Shown in pieces: positions 1 through 12,108 of a stretch of DNA of 64,000 nucleotides. The DNA is from Scortum barcoo (Eukaryota; Chordata; Actinopteri; Centrarchiformes; Terapontidae). Location of the stretch: positions 4,177,259-4,241,258 of the forward strand of contig CM041551.1 in the NCBI GenBank assembly GCA_023238725.1, given 5' to 3'. The notes under the pieces were generated by a model that was given only the letters and a program-made list of their open reading frames with translations, made no database searches and had not been told where the DNA came from. Position 1 is the first letter of the stretch. Each line of letters begins with the position of its first letter. A program made the translations under genes and the position numbers.

Positions 1-270
1 GCACCAGCTAACAGAGTGTATGTGAAAGATTCAGTGGAGGCAAAGCTGGACTGAGGCCCCCCTGAATTAGAGATATTAATGTTGTAGGGCCCCACGTGAG
101 CTGCTGTCAGGGGGGTTAAGAATATTTAGAAGCAGCAATTTGTGTGCGTGTGTGTGTAGGTTTGAGGTTTGTATTTAGACTCCTTATTTAAAGAGCAATG
201 AATTTTTTTTTTATTTCTTACTGAATTTATAAGTAAGGTTGTGTGTAAATATATTAATTGTATTTTACAG

Positions 271-622
271 GGATCATGTTTTACAGGCCTTAGTGACAGA
301 ATGTCAGACGTTTCGTTTCGTACTGCATCAGATGATGTCACATGAGGGAGTCTCCCATGGAGGGCTGTGCATATGTCATGACTGTGGGCTGTTGAGTGTC
401 ACGAAGGAGACATCATCTGATGTCACTGTGACATCTTTAATGAAAAATGAGGTCATTCACTGGGAACTCCAGCGTAAAATGAACTTTTTAAGTATAGAAC
501 TACCACGGTATAAAAATACAGAAGTGTTATTGTATATATTGAATCAAAAGTAAAGCCTGTATATGTAAAAATGAATTCAAATCAAGGGAATGGGTGGTTA
601 TGGGGAGTCTGCAAACAATAAA
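271..622 (+). other. Terminal-exon-like block with poly(A) signal (speculative)
   Basis: A pyrimidine-containing acceptor ending TTTTACAG at 263-270 is followed by an open frame to a TAA ending at 553, and a canonical AATAAA lies at 617-622, 64 bases after the stop. That order (acceptor, frame, stop, poly(A) signal) is what a last exon looks like. The encoded roughly 93 residues match no family I recognise. The related strings CATCAGATGATGTCAC and CATCATCTGATGTCAC (about 327-342 and 412-427) occur inside it, so a decayed repeat is an alternative. Separately, bases 1-54 are open in frame 1 and end in TGA, which could be the tail of a gene to the left, but 17 open codons are expected by chance. 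No neighbouring exon supports either reading. Confidence 0.14.
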
Positions 623-1570
623 ACTGCAATGAAGCAGGATGAACTGAAGGAGGCTCTTTCTGGAGGTGCTTGGAAAGCGACTGTGACTGTTTTAATCCAA
701 AGGCACATCAGCAGCATATGACAAGGCTGTGAATCTGGCCCTGACTGATTTGCTGTTCAACAAAAAAGAACTGCAAAACGAGCACAGCTTGATGCAAGTG
801 TAGAAAATACATTTGCAAGGACCACACAATAAATGTTTCTTGCTACTGTCACACTGTAATGCAAACTGAAATTTAGTTTGTTTTGCAATTTGCACGTTCA
901 CCTGTATCTGCTCATTTACTGTATATCACTGCTCTGCTGAATATTAGAAACACCACTCAGTATAAAACAGCCGAATTAAAGTCATGCTTGGAAATCTTCT
1001 TTTGTGTGTCAAACTAGGCAGGCAAACAAGAAAGAGAGAAAGAAAGAACGACAGAGAGAAGATCCATTTTGTTTCTAACATTTCCGTCTGTGTTGAATTA
1101 CATTTCCACATAATTGGAGCACACTGTCAATTTGCAGCAGATACACTCTAATTAGGCACCATGAGAAGTGGATAATCTTACTGTGCAGTGCAGCCACTGC
1201 ACGCCTTTGCGTCCTCCACCTCATTTATCTCTGCCATGCACTCTTTTATGAATCAACATTTCCTCCAGATCAGGTCTCAGTAAAGGCATCCTCCTGTGGT
1301 TCCCGCTGTGGTGGTGTTTAGACGTAATGATTCCCTTTGATTTCAGAGACCCGTGCATGTCGGAACTGAAAATCCAGGATTTAAAGTGACCTTGGTAAGA
1401 CAAGACCTCCCGCTCTACCTCTTTTTTTTCTTCTTTTCTTTTGGGACATCCATATGCATGCAATCACACTGTAACTATTCACACACAAACCCACAGTACA
1501 GCAATCTGATATGATACAAACAGTTGGAGGAGTAGCTAATCTTTAATCCAGATATAGAAAATTAGAGGAA

Positions 1571-1572
<2 letters not shown>

Positions 1573-1601
<29 letters not shown>
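1573..1601. repeat. (CT)14 microsatellite
   Basis: An uninterrupted CT dinucleotide run of about 29 bases, followed by a pyrimidine-rich shoulder (CGTTCTCTGGCTCTTC). It is probably length-polymorphic between individuals. Confidence 0.95.
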
Positions 1602-1604
<3 letters not shown>

Positions 1605-2221
1605 CTCTGGCTCTTCTTTTTCTTGCCTCTCTTCAAATGGAGAATCCCTCTCACAGATCCTCTGGTTAGGAAAATGTTTAGCGGTCAGGCCTTGCTTCCT
1701 GTAATTACTCCATTATTCACATCCCACTGGTGGAGAGAGACAGTGGGACAGAGGGCGCCCAGGCTTTGCCCAGAGTACAACGGGGAATTCGGCACAGAAT
1801 GTCAGACACGCAAACCGTGCATTCCCGAACATGCTGCGACACACGCGCATGCGGCGCTCAATCAAAGGCACAGCGAAATGTCACTGTAGTTTATGCTTAT
1901 TTAATGTGGGATTCAAATGATTAAGATAGATTGATGTGAGGCCCAGCTGCAAAATGAATTTGGTTATGGCTGATCTCTAAAGGATAACCCTCCCACACAC
2001 ACACACACAGCGGCCATGTGCAGTTTTAATGGAGTGGTCAATCAGTCAGAGTGAGAGCAGCCGGCCAAAGCAGCGAGGCAGCCTCTCTATTGAGTTAGAG
2101 CCGACATTAGCACCAGGCCTGTCTCTTGCCTTAGACTCCGTCTCCTCTCCGTGCATCTCTATCTGCTGTACAGTACAAAGGGGCCCGTGCTGTGGCCTCC
2201 ACTGCCCAGTAGGAGCGACTG

Positions 2222-2310
2222 ATCATAACCTAATTGGATTGATATTCATTGGATTGTTTTCCAGCCCATTCAATCTAATTTGCCTGGAGCCAGCCGCACA
2301 GAAATAATTG
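2222..2310. promoter_or_regulatory. Candidate conserved/regulatory element with repeated ATTGGATTG
   Basis: ATTGGATTG occurs twice, at 2233-2241 and 2248-2256 (15-base spacing), beside TAATTGG and an inverted ATTCAATCTAATT at about 2269-2281. The TAAT cores and CCAAT-like motifs resemble homeodomain or NF-Y type binding sites. No simple repeat or transposon explains the segment. Enhancer function is inference only; there is no alignment to show conservation. Confidence 0.2.
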
Positions 2311-3199
2311 TCAATATGATCTGCTCGTTTGTCTCTGTCTCTCTCTCCTTCTCTCTTTCTGTGGATTTTCTAAGGAGGATGTGGGAGCAGGATGAGAGGC
2401 TGAGCTGTGCAGGAATGTACAGCACTCAGCAGGGCGAGGAGATAGGCAGCCGCCAGTCTGAGGTGTGTACAGGCAACCGAGTTTGAATTTCATTCAGGTT
2501 TCTAAGCACTCTGGGAAAAGCACTCTTGACTTTTATTAGGGGGAAAATGCTAATACAGCTTTTATCATATATATTATATATAGTAGCGAGTTAGTATTAG
2601 GGACACCAATATAAAACAAATTTCTAGTCATTTTGGAAGATTTAGTTGTTTCAGGTTATACTGTGTTATACTACACTGTACACTGTGCTATATACAGACA
2701 TTCCTATTATTTTGTTCATATGTAGGCTACAAAACTCTTATTGCATCAACACCCCTCCTAAAAAAATTGTAACCTTCTTTAATGTAGGTTTTGCCATGCT
2801 GTTGTGTTAGACTGACTTTTCTAAGAGTAATTTGTAGCAGTTTTGGAAAACACTGACAAATGATCTCATCTACATGATCACCCGATCAGTCAACACATCT
2901 ATGTGTTGTTCCACAGAGACAAACTACATGTTCTGCTGTTTGTAATTTGGAGGACATGTTGGGCGGACAGATATCAGTTGATACCTCGGATGATCACATT
3001 CAGATGTGTTACGTTTCTGCTGGGCAAAAAACGGATCACAACATGCAAAATGCTTGACTCAGATATCAGAGATGAATGTAATTATGTCCGAGGAATAACA
3101 GAGCTACAACTGAACTCTGAGTTTTAATTTGTTTATTTTGAAAGTCAATACCAAATTTTTACTCTAAATATGTATAATGACATTACATTTGGTGGAGGA

Positions 3200-3330
3200 C
3201 AAAGTGACTTTTGAATCACTTTACTTGACACTTGCACTTGACATGGGACTAACCTTCCCTGACCTGAAGCTTGACTTGATATTATTGGTCTGAACTTAAT
3301 TATGACTTGCAAAACAATGACTAAGTCCAG
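3200..3330. repeat. CTTGAC-rich interspersed repeat, copy A
   Basis: The segment is built from variants of ACTTGAC and ACTTG (for example TTACTTGACACTTGCACTTG at 3221-3240, then CTTGACTTGATATT), ending GACTTGCAAAACAATGACTAAGTCC at about 3305-3329 (variants, not an exact array). I know GACTTG-rich interspersed repeats of this kind from teleost genomes. A related copy lies near 31.85-32.1 kb, sharing a TATGACTTGCAAAACAA-like string. The transposon class is not known to me. Confidence 0.45.
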
Positions 3331-4039
3331 CTCTTGGAGTATGCAGTTTGCTGATGTAATATGAAAATGTAACTTGAAAATGTAAAAGCTGCTCCTATTT
3401 GGTGCAGCCAACAAAGAAATGCCAAAATCTTCTCCCAGTGACAGATATGCCTGTTTCATAATGACAGATAAGGACACCTTTGTTTGCCTTATCTCTTTGA
3501 GGAGGGCTCTGTGCTCACTGCTGGTTTCACTATGAACAAGCATAATTGCACAGTAGAAAAAAAAAGGCAGAATGCAGAAAGGGGGAGACATTTCCCTCAA
3601 CTCGACCCAAACTCACATTTCTGTAGGAAACACAGAGAGATTTAAAGACAGTGTGAGAGTCTGTTTTGACATGAAAGAGCCAAGAAAGCCTTCCAGAAGA
3701 TAAACAGTCCAAAACATCCTCAGAGTTTGTCCCCAGTCCAAATCTATTCCTCATCCAAATCCACAGTCAAAGAGAGCTCCAGCCTAACGTAATCACAGAG
3801 TGCTCGTATAAATTAGTACGCACTCACCCAAACTGTTAATCTCTGGTTGACATCTGTGAGCGTCGTTAAACGCTCTGCATATAGACAGAGGAGGTTTTCT
3901 CTTTCTACGGGTGTTTACGCAGGGTGTTGGCATATGTACGTTTGTGTAAACAGACAAGACTGCTTCGCTGTATGTTCAGCCGGGTCAAGGGGTTACAGCC
4001 AAATTCACTTGTCAGCTGTGAAAGAGTTTCCCCCCCATA

Positions 4040-4325
4040 GTGTAAAATGGTGTCTGGCAAAAGTGGACAAAAGAAACTGATCTCGGAGCACTCGAGTAAT
4101 GAAGTATCTCTCGCCATGGCTTTTGTGCGGACCCTCACAATGCTCCGTGTGATATGGATCCCTCTCAGACGGGCAAAGTGGCCGCCTATTGTGAGAGGCG
4201 AGCATACAGGATCCCAGGCGAGCCTCTCTCCTCAATGCGGCCAGAGTAATTATGATATAATTTTTCTTCAGGATTTCTGCAAGTCTTCTCACTTTACTCA
4301 AAGGGCCTGGAATTGGGCTGGAGTT
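4040..4325. other. Unique GC-balanced segment, candidate conserved non-coding element
   Basis: This segment lacks simple repeats and is open in one plus frame for 98 codons (4047-4343) and in one minus frame over much of the same span (4005-4301). Frames open on both strands more often reflect composition than coding. The product has no recognisable motif. The stretch around 4238-4275 (AGTAATTATGATATAATTT) is a TAAT-rich island. It may be a conserved non-coding element; that is inference. Confidence 0.17.
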
Positions 4326-7300
4326 AGGTGGCGAAAGCTCTGATGCTGGAGGGTGTCAAGATTTCACAACAGCCTTCCAAAAACCCCCCATCTGGGAATT
4401 TTTGTGCAATTTTATGCTCTGTGTGTCAACAGAGTTTTGCTATTTCATGTACTGTGATACAGTTAGCTCATTTTCACATTTTGTACACGAGGTACACATT
4501 ATTCTCGATATATGGTTTTTGATTGGTTCTTGATTTTTAACTAATAACAGCATTTTTCTGCTGTATGGGACTGTATAAGAAATATTAACACATATGGATG
4601 ACAGGGCTTTTTTTCCTCGTCATATTCCAACAGTGCTCTGAGTAAAAACAAGATGCATGTGGATTGTAGTGATCATTGTTCAACAAATAGTGCCTAATTG
4701 TCCTCTTTGAATCTTTTGCTCTGCACTACACATTTACATATTTGCACTTGTGTACTTTTATGGTACAGTGTTCCTCACAGTGATATTGAACTGAATTGCT
4801 CTTTTCAGCTGTAATGTTGGCATACACTGTGAACATGTATGCTCTGTTAAGGTATCAAATGTTTTAACTTGGGTAAATTTTCTATTATTTTGGCTGGTAG
4901 TGTCATTTTTTTAGTTCTCCTAACGGCAAAAATTTTCACACAGTCCCTAAATGAGAAGCAAAGTGGGTTAACTGTGTGAGACTGTTACCCAACAGTGAAC
5001 AAAATCTGTTGCAATGTGCCCAAATCTATTTCAGTTGTATCAATATTGCACTGTGATTAAATAAACATGCTCCCGGAGGTTATACCAACTAAAAACACAG
5101 CAGTCACTTTGGGTCCCGTCCTTCGTGGGCTGTTATCAGAGGCTCTGGCATGCAAACTTACATCAGCCTAAACAGGTTCCCCGTACAAAGAACCAAAACG
5201 ATATCATCGCGATGGTCCCACGACTTGTTGACACCCATATGAGCTGCTGGTCTGGTTACTACGAGAGGACGAGTCGCCTGCAGCCAACAGGTTGTTCCTG
5301 CTGTTTACACGGCTGTCTCTGAGATGGACTGATAGCAGAGATCCGTGTCCTCCCGCCCCCCACCCATTCCTCACACACATAGCCCTGCTACATGATCACA
5401 TTACAACATTTCTATACATAAAACTAAGTCATGAGGGCAAATAAAAGGGAGCAGCTACGTGCCAGACCCAGTAAGCTCCCCTGATGTAGGGAGGAGGTAC
5501 AGGAGGGATGGACGGAGGATGGCGGTGGTCTGTGTTTACCCAAAGCAGGCGGACTACAGTGCATATGATAGCCACTCTCCAAGGTTTTCACGTCAACGAG
5601 GAACGTGAAAGCGCCAGTCTATTGATCCCATCCGCAGGGAGAGATAAGCTGTCGCCACTCATGAAGTCATTTCATAGGTTACATGCTGCGAGTGAGGAAG
5701 AGTCTATCTGCGTGGACTGAACATACACTGAGCTACCATGCTGACGATAATAAACCAACCATGATGTAAGTGGTAGCAGGTGGTGTGCTTTGGTAATAGT
5801 TTTTTTTATTCAAAACTCATAGCTGAAAGGTCTAAGTCTGCTAATATTTCCATTGTCAGCAAATCCAATGCAAAGGCCCGAATCAACAAATGACTGCATG
5901 TAACTGATTTGTATTGTGTGTGTGTGTCCAGAGTCTGCTATGTCTTATCCTCTGTGCCACAGAGCTCCATTGTTGTCCAAAAACTATTAAAAATGCATCA
6001 GTAAGCCACACTGTTGAACTAGGTGACATGTTCCCTCATTACCATGAACACACACACCATAGTTTATCTTGACTCAGTCCCACACACACTGTCCCGCCGC
6101 TGTACATACTCACTAGAGCAGTGTAAATTTTCACATCTGATTCTGATTTAATCATTATCTTTTAGTTCTTACTTTTTTCTTTGTCTAAAATGGTAAAAAG
6201 GTTACCTTTTCTGTAGTTTTAGTTTTACCATCATGAAAATATCATCTATATCTATATCATCCACAGAGGAAATGAACACCGCAGTAGAGGACAAAATATG
6301 TGCTAATCTGTTGCTGAAAATCGTCTCCAACAAATGCCATGTTTGAGAAAAGTACTGAAATAAATTGTTTTTAAAAATGAAACAATATATTTGGAAGCTG
6401 CTGTTAAAGATCTACATCTTCAGTAGGTACAAATGGGCTGAGGTGACGTAAGGGAGACAGAAAGTATTTGGACAAGGACTAACAAACCATTGGTTTAGGA
6501 GATTTCATGAAATTTGTTAGATTGAAAGATTACACAGATTTAAAAAATACACATATCTGCATGAAGTTCCAGTGTTTAGGTTCCCATTTGTACAGATTTT
6601 GTTTTCTTTGTTGAAATCTCGGACTAATTCTACCACTGCAGTTGTTGCTGAGCTGTTTTTTTTTTTTTAAGAAACTGCTATTGAATTTCTTGAAACATCA
6701 TTTCTGCAATTCAGAATGTATGAACAAGACAAAGTGCTCAACACATTAATCAACAGTAATTTAGAGGTTATGTTGGTTTTGGTTTCTGTGCAGACCGACC
6801 ATTCACTCATTCCCCAAGATACTCTAACAATGTTTTCAGAGCTGTAATGGAGGCGGAGGCCGATTGTGAGGGGTGAGGAGGTGGTTTACATCTGATGACT
6901 AACTTTCCCTTACCTTGTTCCCTTCACTCATCACTCTCACTGGGGCCTGTTTCCGTTGCACTGTTTATGAACAGCCTGAAAAAAAATACGGTCTGGATCA
7001 GATGTCATTTAAATTACAGCAAAGTTTAACGTTTAGCCAAAATAAGAAGTTAATTTAAAAAAAAAAAAAAAAGCAACAGAAAGCAGGAAAGTGTTTGTTT
7101 GGTGTTGTCTAATACAGGGAAATCTTTAAATGTTTGCACTGTTTCCTTTTCTTGATCTATATTTCTGATGCACAACAGCCAGATGTCCTGCGTAATCAGT
7201 CTACGACAGACAACGCTGTCTGCTCCATCTCCTGTCGAGTCAGTTTTTCCCTCTGCCTTTGCAGCACACAAAAGAAGATGACTGACAACAGCGGCCGCCG

Positions 7301-8860
7301 AGACTCAAAAATCCATCTATGGATTTCAGAGTCCTGTTGCCCGAACCCCCCCCCCCCTTTCCATCCCCACTTCCACTCTCTTCCCCTGCCAAATCAATTC
7401 TATGCAGGGACTTTATTGACTCAGGTAAAGGGGTTGTGATCCAGCAGTCAATGTCTGTGTCTGCACGGCGGAGGGAGGGATGGAGACACACAGGGAGCGG
7501 GCAGCATTAATGCACCCCTCTTACTGGGGTCAGGGGACCAGTGTGTGTGTGTGTCTGAATGTACTTATTCCATGCATACTGTGCGCATACACACAGGTGC
7601 AGGTGCTCCATGCATGCTCCATGCCCATGTGCCCGAGCCTGTGTGTGTGTGTCGGGCATCTTTACAGGAGCTGAAGAGGCAGGCCTGGCCTCGGGGTGCT
7701 GAGGGGCAGACATTGATTATCAGGCGCTGTGGAGCCACTGGTCTGTCTCCACTGGTGGGAGGAAGGCTGGGCCGGCGTGCTGAGGAGCTCCTGTGGCTGG
7801 GGGCCACACAGAGTGAGACGGGCCTAGGGGGGGTTAAATGGTAATGGTGGGGGTCTTCCTGCTTCTTTAATGATTAAAGGAGGATGTGACGCCCGTGAGT
7901 CACACAAGCCAAGAATCCACCCCGAGGCGCTTTACTGCTACTGTCCTCGTTACACCGACTGTTGTCACCGTTAGGCATCTACACCGGAGCCCCGATGAAA
8001 GTCTTGATCACACCTGGGGAGACGCTGAGCTGTCTCACATTATCCCGGCCATCACAGCTTTTGGCTTTCGACTGAGGCCCCCAGAGTCGTGTATGAGGTG
8101 TCGATGGCCCCTTTTATCTGTGTTTCTTTAAAAGTGAAATGTGGTTCTGGGATTAATTTTCTATAGCCTAATTATCATAACGGAGCATTCACCATTGGAA
8201 TTTGAAGACTTCATGTTTTGACAAGGTTAAAACAATTTTTGTTTTTCAAAAAACTGCAGATCCCATTATCATCTTCAGTGTTTTTTACTTGATGATTTCC
8301 ACCTACAATTCAATCTTTCTTTTCTGTTTCTATGCATTAAGGATTGTCTTTTTAAAAAGTTGAGATCGTTTGCTATTTTTATTTTTTATCTATTTTCAAC
8401 TGGTCCTAATCTGCGATGGTCCACACTTCCAACAAAAATGACGCCTTCCTGACAAACGACCTGAGGTGTGTGAATTGTGATTCTTATCTGTTAGGAGCCA
8501 AGCAGGAAGTGCTTGGTACAGAGCCTCAGATTTTTACTGGGAGGAGCACAGGGTGGATAGAGGGGTTTAACTTTCATATGGTGAGCCGCTGTTCTCTCTC
8601 CTGTTTCCAACCAAAAGACAATGTTACCTCGTAGTTCTTCTTTTAATAGCCATGGCTATTATTTTATAGCCATAGCCACATAGCCATTATTTTATGTTAT
8701 TTGTTTCATCTGACACTGACCAAAGCTTGCAAGCACAGTTTTTCAAGAGCAGTCAGAGCAGTTAATCACTGATTTATTCATTATTGAATATATGAAGTTT
8801 GTTGTCACTATGTTATTGTCACCTTACCCACAACCACAGAACAATTGGACTGTCTCCCAT
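4326..8860. other. Non-coding stretch
   Basis: No gene is visible. The content is AT-rich unique sequence to about 7 kb, an A16 run at 7057-7072, a C12 run at 7346-7357, a (GT)7 run at 7541-7554, and a more GC-rich patch at 7480-8110. Short frames at 7134-7844 cross these simple repeats and change frame without splice support, so I do not call them. Confidence 0.6.
7346..7357. repeat. C12 homopolymer
   Basis: Twelve consecutive C residues after CCCGAA. Such a run is prone to slippage and sequencing error, so the exact length is uncertain. Confidence 0.9.
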
Positions 8861-8869
8861 ATAGTCCTT

Positions 8870-8930
8870 TTTCACAGCAAAAACATTCTGACATGTCGCA
8901 GTAGGAAAATCACAGGTGTGAATAATTCTG
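8870..8930 (+). repeat. Short interspersed repeat (ACATGTC family), copy 1
   Basis: The core TCTGACATGTCGCAGTAGG at about 8887-8905, followed by an AATCACAGGTGTGAATAAT-like tail, matches a second copy at 51501-51540 (TTTGACATGTCACAGTAGG, then AAGCCCAGGTGTAAATAAT) with only a few substitutions over about 40 bases. A weaker reverse-strand copy is at about 15459-15496. The agreement between separate loci shows an interspersed repeat. The parent transposon is unknown to me; I recall similar sequence in other teleosts. Confidence 0.6.
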
Positions 8931-11323
8931 AAAAATGAATCACTTTCACACACTCGGGAGTCTTCATTAATATGGAGCCATTGTTAATATTATTAGTTAC
9001 ACCTTTGTTATTCCTCATACGTCAAAACGCCTGCTGGGGAAAAGGCTTATTCCTACTGTAGAGCCTTAACAAAGCTTTAGTCCGATGTATCTGTGGGGGT
9101 CTCATGAGGAGAGGCCTCGGTCCAGCTCATTCTTCTTCTTTCCCTGTCTGAGCTTCAGTGCTGTACAGCAGTGCAGGTCACCCTGGCCCAGTCATGGTGC
9201 CAGCCTACCTTCACCAGCCCTTTGATCAATAGCGGCCCGACTGCCTTGTCTCCACTCCCCCCATTCGCTGCTCCTCAGATCAGCCTGCTCTCTAACCCCT
9301 CCATGACTGGAGCCTCATTAAAAATACATCACATCCAAATTACATTGATCTCTTTTACTCTTTTCATTTACTTTCAGTGAATCTCTGCCCCCACCTTCTT
9401 CTCCTATTCTGCTGTGTCATGATGAGGAGTAGAAGAGCAGACCTTTTACTGTGAATCATCTTTTCTCATCCTTGTGCAGGAGCCGATTTTTTTTTCTTTT
9501 TTGCAACTACTCTATCTGTTTGTTTTTTTTTACATATAATTTACAATGAGCATCATTATTTTGTGAATTTTTAATTATGACGTGCCAGAAAGGCTCAGAG
9601 AAAGGATGCATCCAGACTCCCTGATGTTTGCCTGTTTTCATACAATGCACTACAGTTATTTTGATGTTTTTCTGCATTCTTGTTCAAATTGCAGTTTCTC
9701 CATCTGACTTGGGTGGCATTCCTCTGGGAGATAATAATGAGTATAGCTGAGGGCTCACCTGGGGACTGCAGGGCGAGTCTGTACAGGCCGCCTGTCTCTA
9801 TCACAGCAGACGGCGAGCAGACCAAAAGCATCGTGTGATATGCCCAGCCTGCTCTCTCTGCTGCATGCACACGGCCATTTACTGCGCAGTCTGCCTCACT
9901 TCTTCTGCAGTCGCACTCCCTTTAATTCCAATGGCCTGTACACACCAGCCTTTCAAATGGTGTTATGTTGTTATGGCAAAATCACTTCAATACAAAGGAA
10001 TCACCCAACCAGTGTATTTGCTTGGTAGTACAAAGTAAATCAGAATGAATTTGTGAGTGAGTTCAACTCTAGTGACATGCACATTTGCTCTGTTAAGATA
10101 AAAGAATCCCTGACAGTGACTTTGGATGGAATATAAAGCCAGGGATTCAGAGTGGAGGAAGCTATTATAGCATATTAACTATGCGTCAGAGTTTCCACAA
10201 AAGAGGAATGTTTTTCAGACCGTTTTGAGACAGAAGGTCTGGTACCATCCTCTGAATAAACTGTGTGAGATTAGTCTCCCCTATACAGAGTCCAACTATA
10301 ACATAACATGTATAACATAACATTTTTTAACATTGGTCTGGTTGGGGAAATGGGTCAAGAATCATCTGGCCTACACAAAATTTCTAGTGGCCCTAGTCAG
10401 CAATTTGCATTTCACACATACACAAAACTATTATGCTATTAGGTGTAATTAAGTTACTTTAGTTCGTCATAAGGCATCTGGATAAGCTCAGGCCGCAGCA
10501 TCATTGTATATAATAGGCAGTATATTATTTGTGCTGCCACAGAAGAGAAATAAAAAGTCCATATTCATGCAATGTTACTACGTCATCTTCTGCATGCATC
10601 ACAGCAGAGCTGGTCCAGACTCCTAATTACAGTTCAGAGTCGCGGATCTATGAAGGTAACATGCGTTCACATCATTCATGGGATCAGGCTTCGTAAGCAC
10701 GGTAACACACGTTGTGCAGCCACGTCTGTAGAGAGGAAGTGGATCAGATGAGTGATCGTGGAACATTTTGCTTTGTTTTGTGACACTTTACAGCCTGCAA
10801 GCCTACAGCTGAGTTTTTTTTTTTTTTTGCACTTTTGGCCCAATTTACAAACACTGAGCAACTGACCTATTATCTTTACTGTCGCATGGTAATGTTTTAC
10901 TGGCCTCCGGCCATTGGACAGTTCATACTGTTGGACCCTGCCAACAGGATAATGTGTTTGTTAACCAACAGTCACTAAGCTTGTCAATTACTTATCAAGT
11001 AAAATGATGTACAGACCTAAGAACGCAATTCCACAAGAAGTAAACGGCCCAGTTCAGAGAAAATAGAAATAAGCCTCTCCGACCGGCTACCATGTTAGCG
11101 GTTAGCTCACCAGCTACACTCACTTAAAAACCAGCTCTGTGGGTGAACATCATCATCACCACTACATGTTTTAGAAAAAAAGTGAGTATGCCAATTTTTC
11201 CTTGTGGAAGCAGAGACACACAGCAGAATATGTAATAGAGGAATATTGTTCAAAACATCAGCTCAATATTAGCTCATGTTCACATATCTGTCTGATGTCA
11301 ATCTTAATAATAAAAATAACTCT
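8931..11323. other. Non-coding stretch
   Basis: Unique, mainly AT-rich sequence with short T runs (about 9486-9493, 9523-9530 and 10815-10828). No splice-bounded frame, RNA gene or recognisable repeat was found. Confidence 0.55.
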
Positions 11324-11354
11324 TATAATATAATATAATATAATAATAATATTT
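11324..11354. repeat. (TAATA)n-like AT microsatellite
   Basis: A run of TATAATATAATA units changing to TAATAATAATA, about 30 bases with no C or G. Confidence 0.85.
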
Positions 11355-11709
11355 ACAGTGAGGTCAGGTACAGATGAAAAAAAAAAGTCTAAACATTTTC
11401 TGTCATTAAAAACAAGACCAAGTTTATACAAAATAAAAGTCAAAATACCACTGAGCCTACATTTATACTCAGAGTTTAAACGGATTCATGTTTTATCTAT
11501 GGACTCATTCGGCTGCTTTGTGAACGTTTCAAGAAGAACAAAGCAGTAGAAGTGACCTAATCACTGATGCTGAGTGGAGGTGACGGAGCAGGAAAAAGAG
11601 CTTAACTCAGGCAGCGACTTCAGGTGAGTGTTGATGAGACGGTCCAGCAGAGGAGAGGAGAGGGGGCCGGAGGGAGCTATGGACTTTGAGCTCAGCAGAG
11701 GGAGCCCTT

Positions 11710-11714
<5 letters not shown>

Positions 11715-11740
<26 letters not shown>
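11715..11740. repeat. (GT)13 microsatellite
   Basis: A pure GT dinucleotide run between CCTTTT and CATCCATGCA. It produces the VCVCVC string seen when translated, which is not evidence of a protein. Confidence 0.95.
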
Positions 11741-11860
11741 CATCCATGCATACAGTATGTGAGACTCTAGAAAGCTTACCTTTGAGGGTGTGTTCAGTAA
11801 ACCTGCACGGGCATCCACCTTCTCTGACACATTTATACTTTATTTTCTTTTTGTCTTCAG

Positions 11861-12108
11861 ATATTTTGATCACTGTGAAGGCTATGAGACCCTTCTGCAG
11901 CGATCAAGAGTGGGACATGTTCACAAAAAGAGAAATTACAGCTTCCATGGAGACGCAGTTTTGTGGCGGTGTGGCTCCCTGTTCAAAAACCTCGACCACA
12001 GTGATGCCTGAGAAAAAAAACATCTTCCCCCAGACGCTACAAAGACGGGACCTTTGGCCAACCCTGCGCTTAATATGTAAAACATACACACTCATCACAA
12101 GTCTTTGA
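11861..12108 (+). other. Exon-like open frame after a good splice acceptor (speculative)
   Basis: A strong pyrimidine tract and CAG (TTTTCTTTTTGTCTTCAG, 11843-11860) is followed by about 82 open codons ending in TGA at 12108. A second frame is also open to 12011. The predicted peptide has scattered Cys and charged residues but no domain I recognise. There is no poly(A) signal soon after the stop, and I could not pair it with another exon. It could be a chance frame, a conserved non-coding element, or part of an lncRNA. Confidence 0.12.

Larger units (their letters stand above)
623..3199. other. Non-coding stretch with simple repeats
   Basis: I see no gene here. The stretch holds unique AT-rich sequence, a (CT)n tract at 1573-1601, a short (CA)n at 1994-2009, and a pyrimidine-rich run at about 2325-2365. 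The open frames around 1623-1924 and 2029-2307 carry no recognisable domain and have no convincing splice context. Confidence 0.6.

Noticed and set aside
6445..6520. Tc1/mariner-like fragment (AGAAAGTATTTGGACAAGG)
   Set aside because: The string resembles the ends of some fish Tc1 elements, but there is no matching inverted partner or transposase remnant nearby.
8640..8700. Repeated TAGCCAT/TTATTTTAT words as a palindromic element
   Set aside because: The words are short and their order fits a chance local duplication; no clear arms or target duplication.
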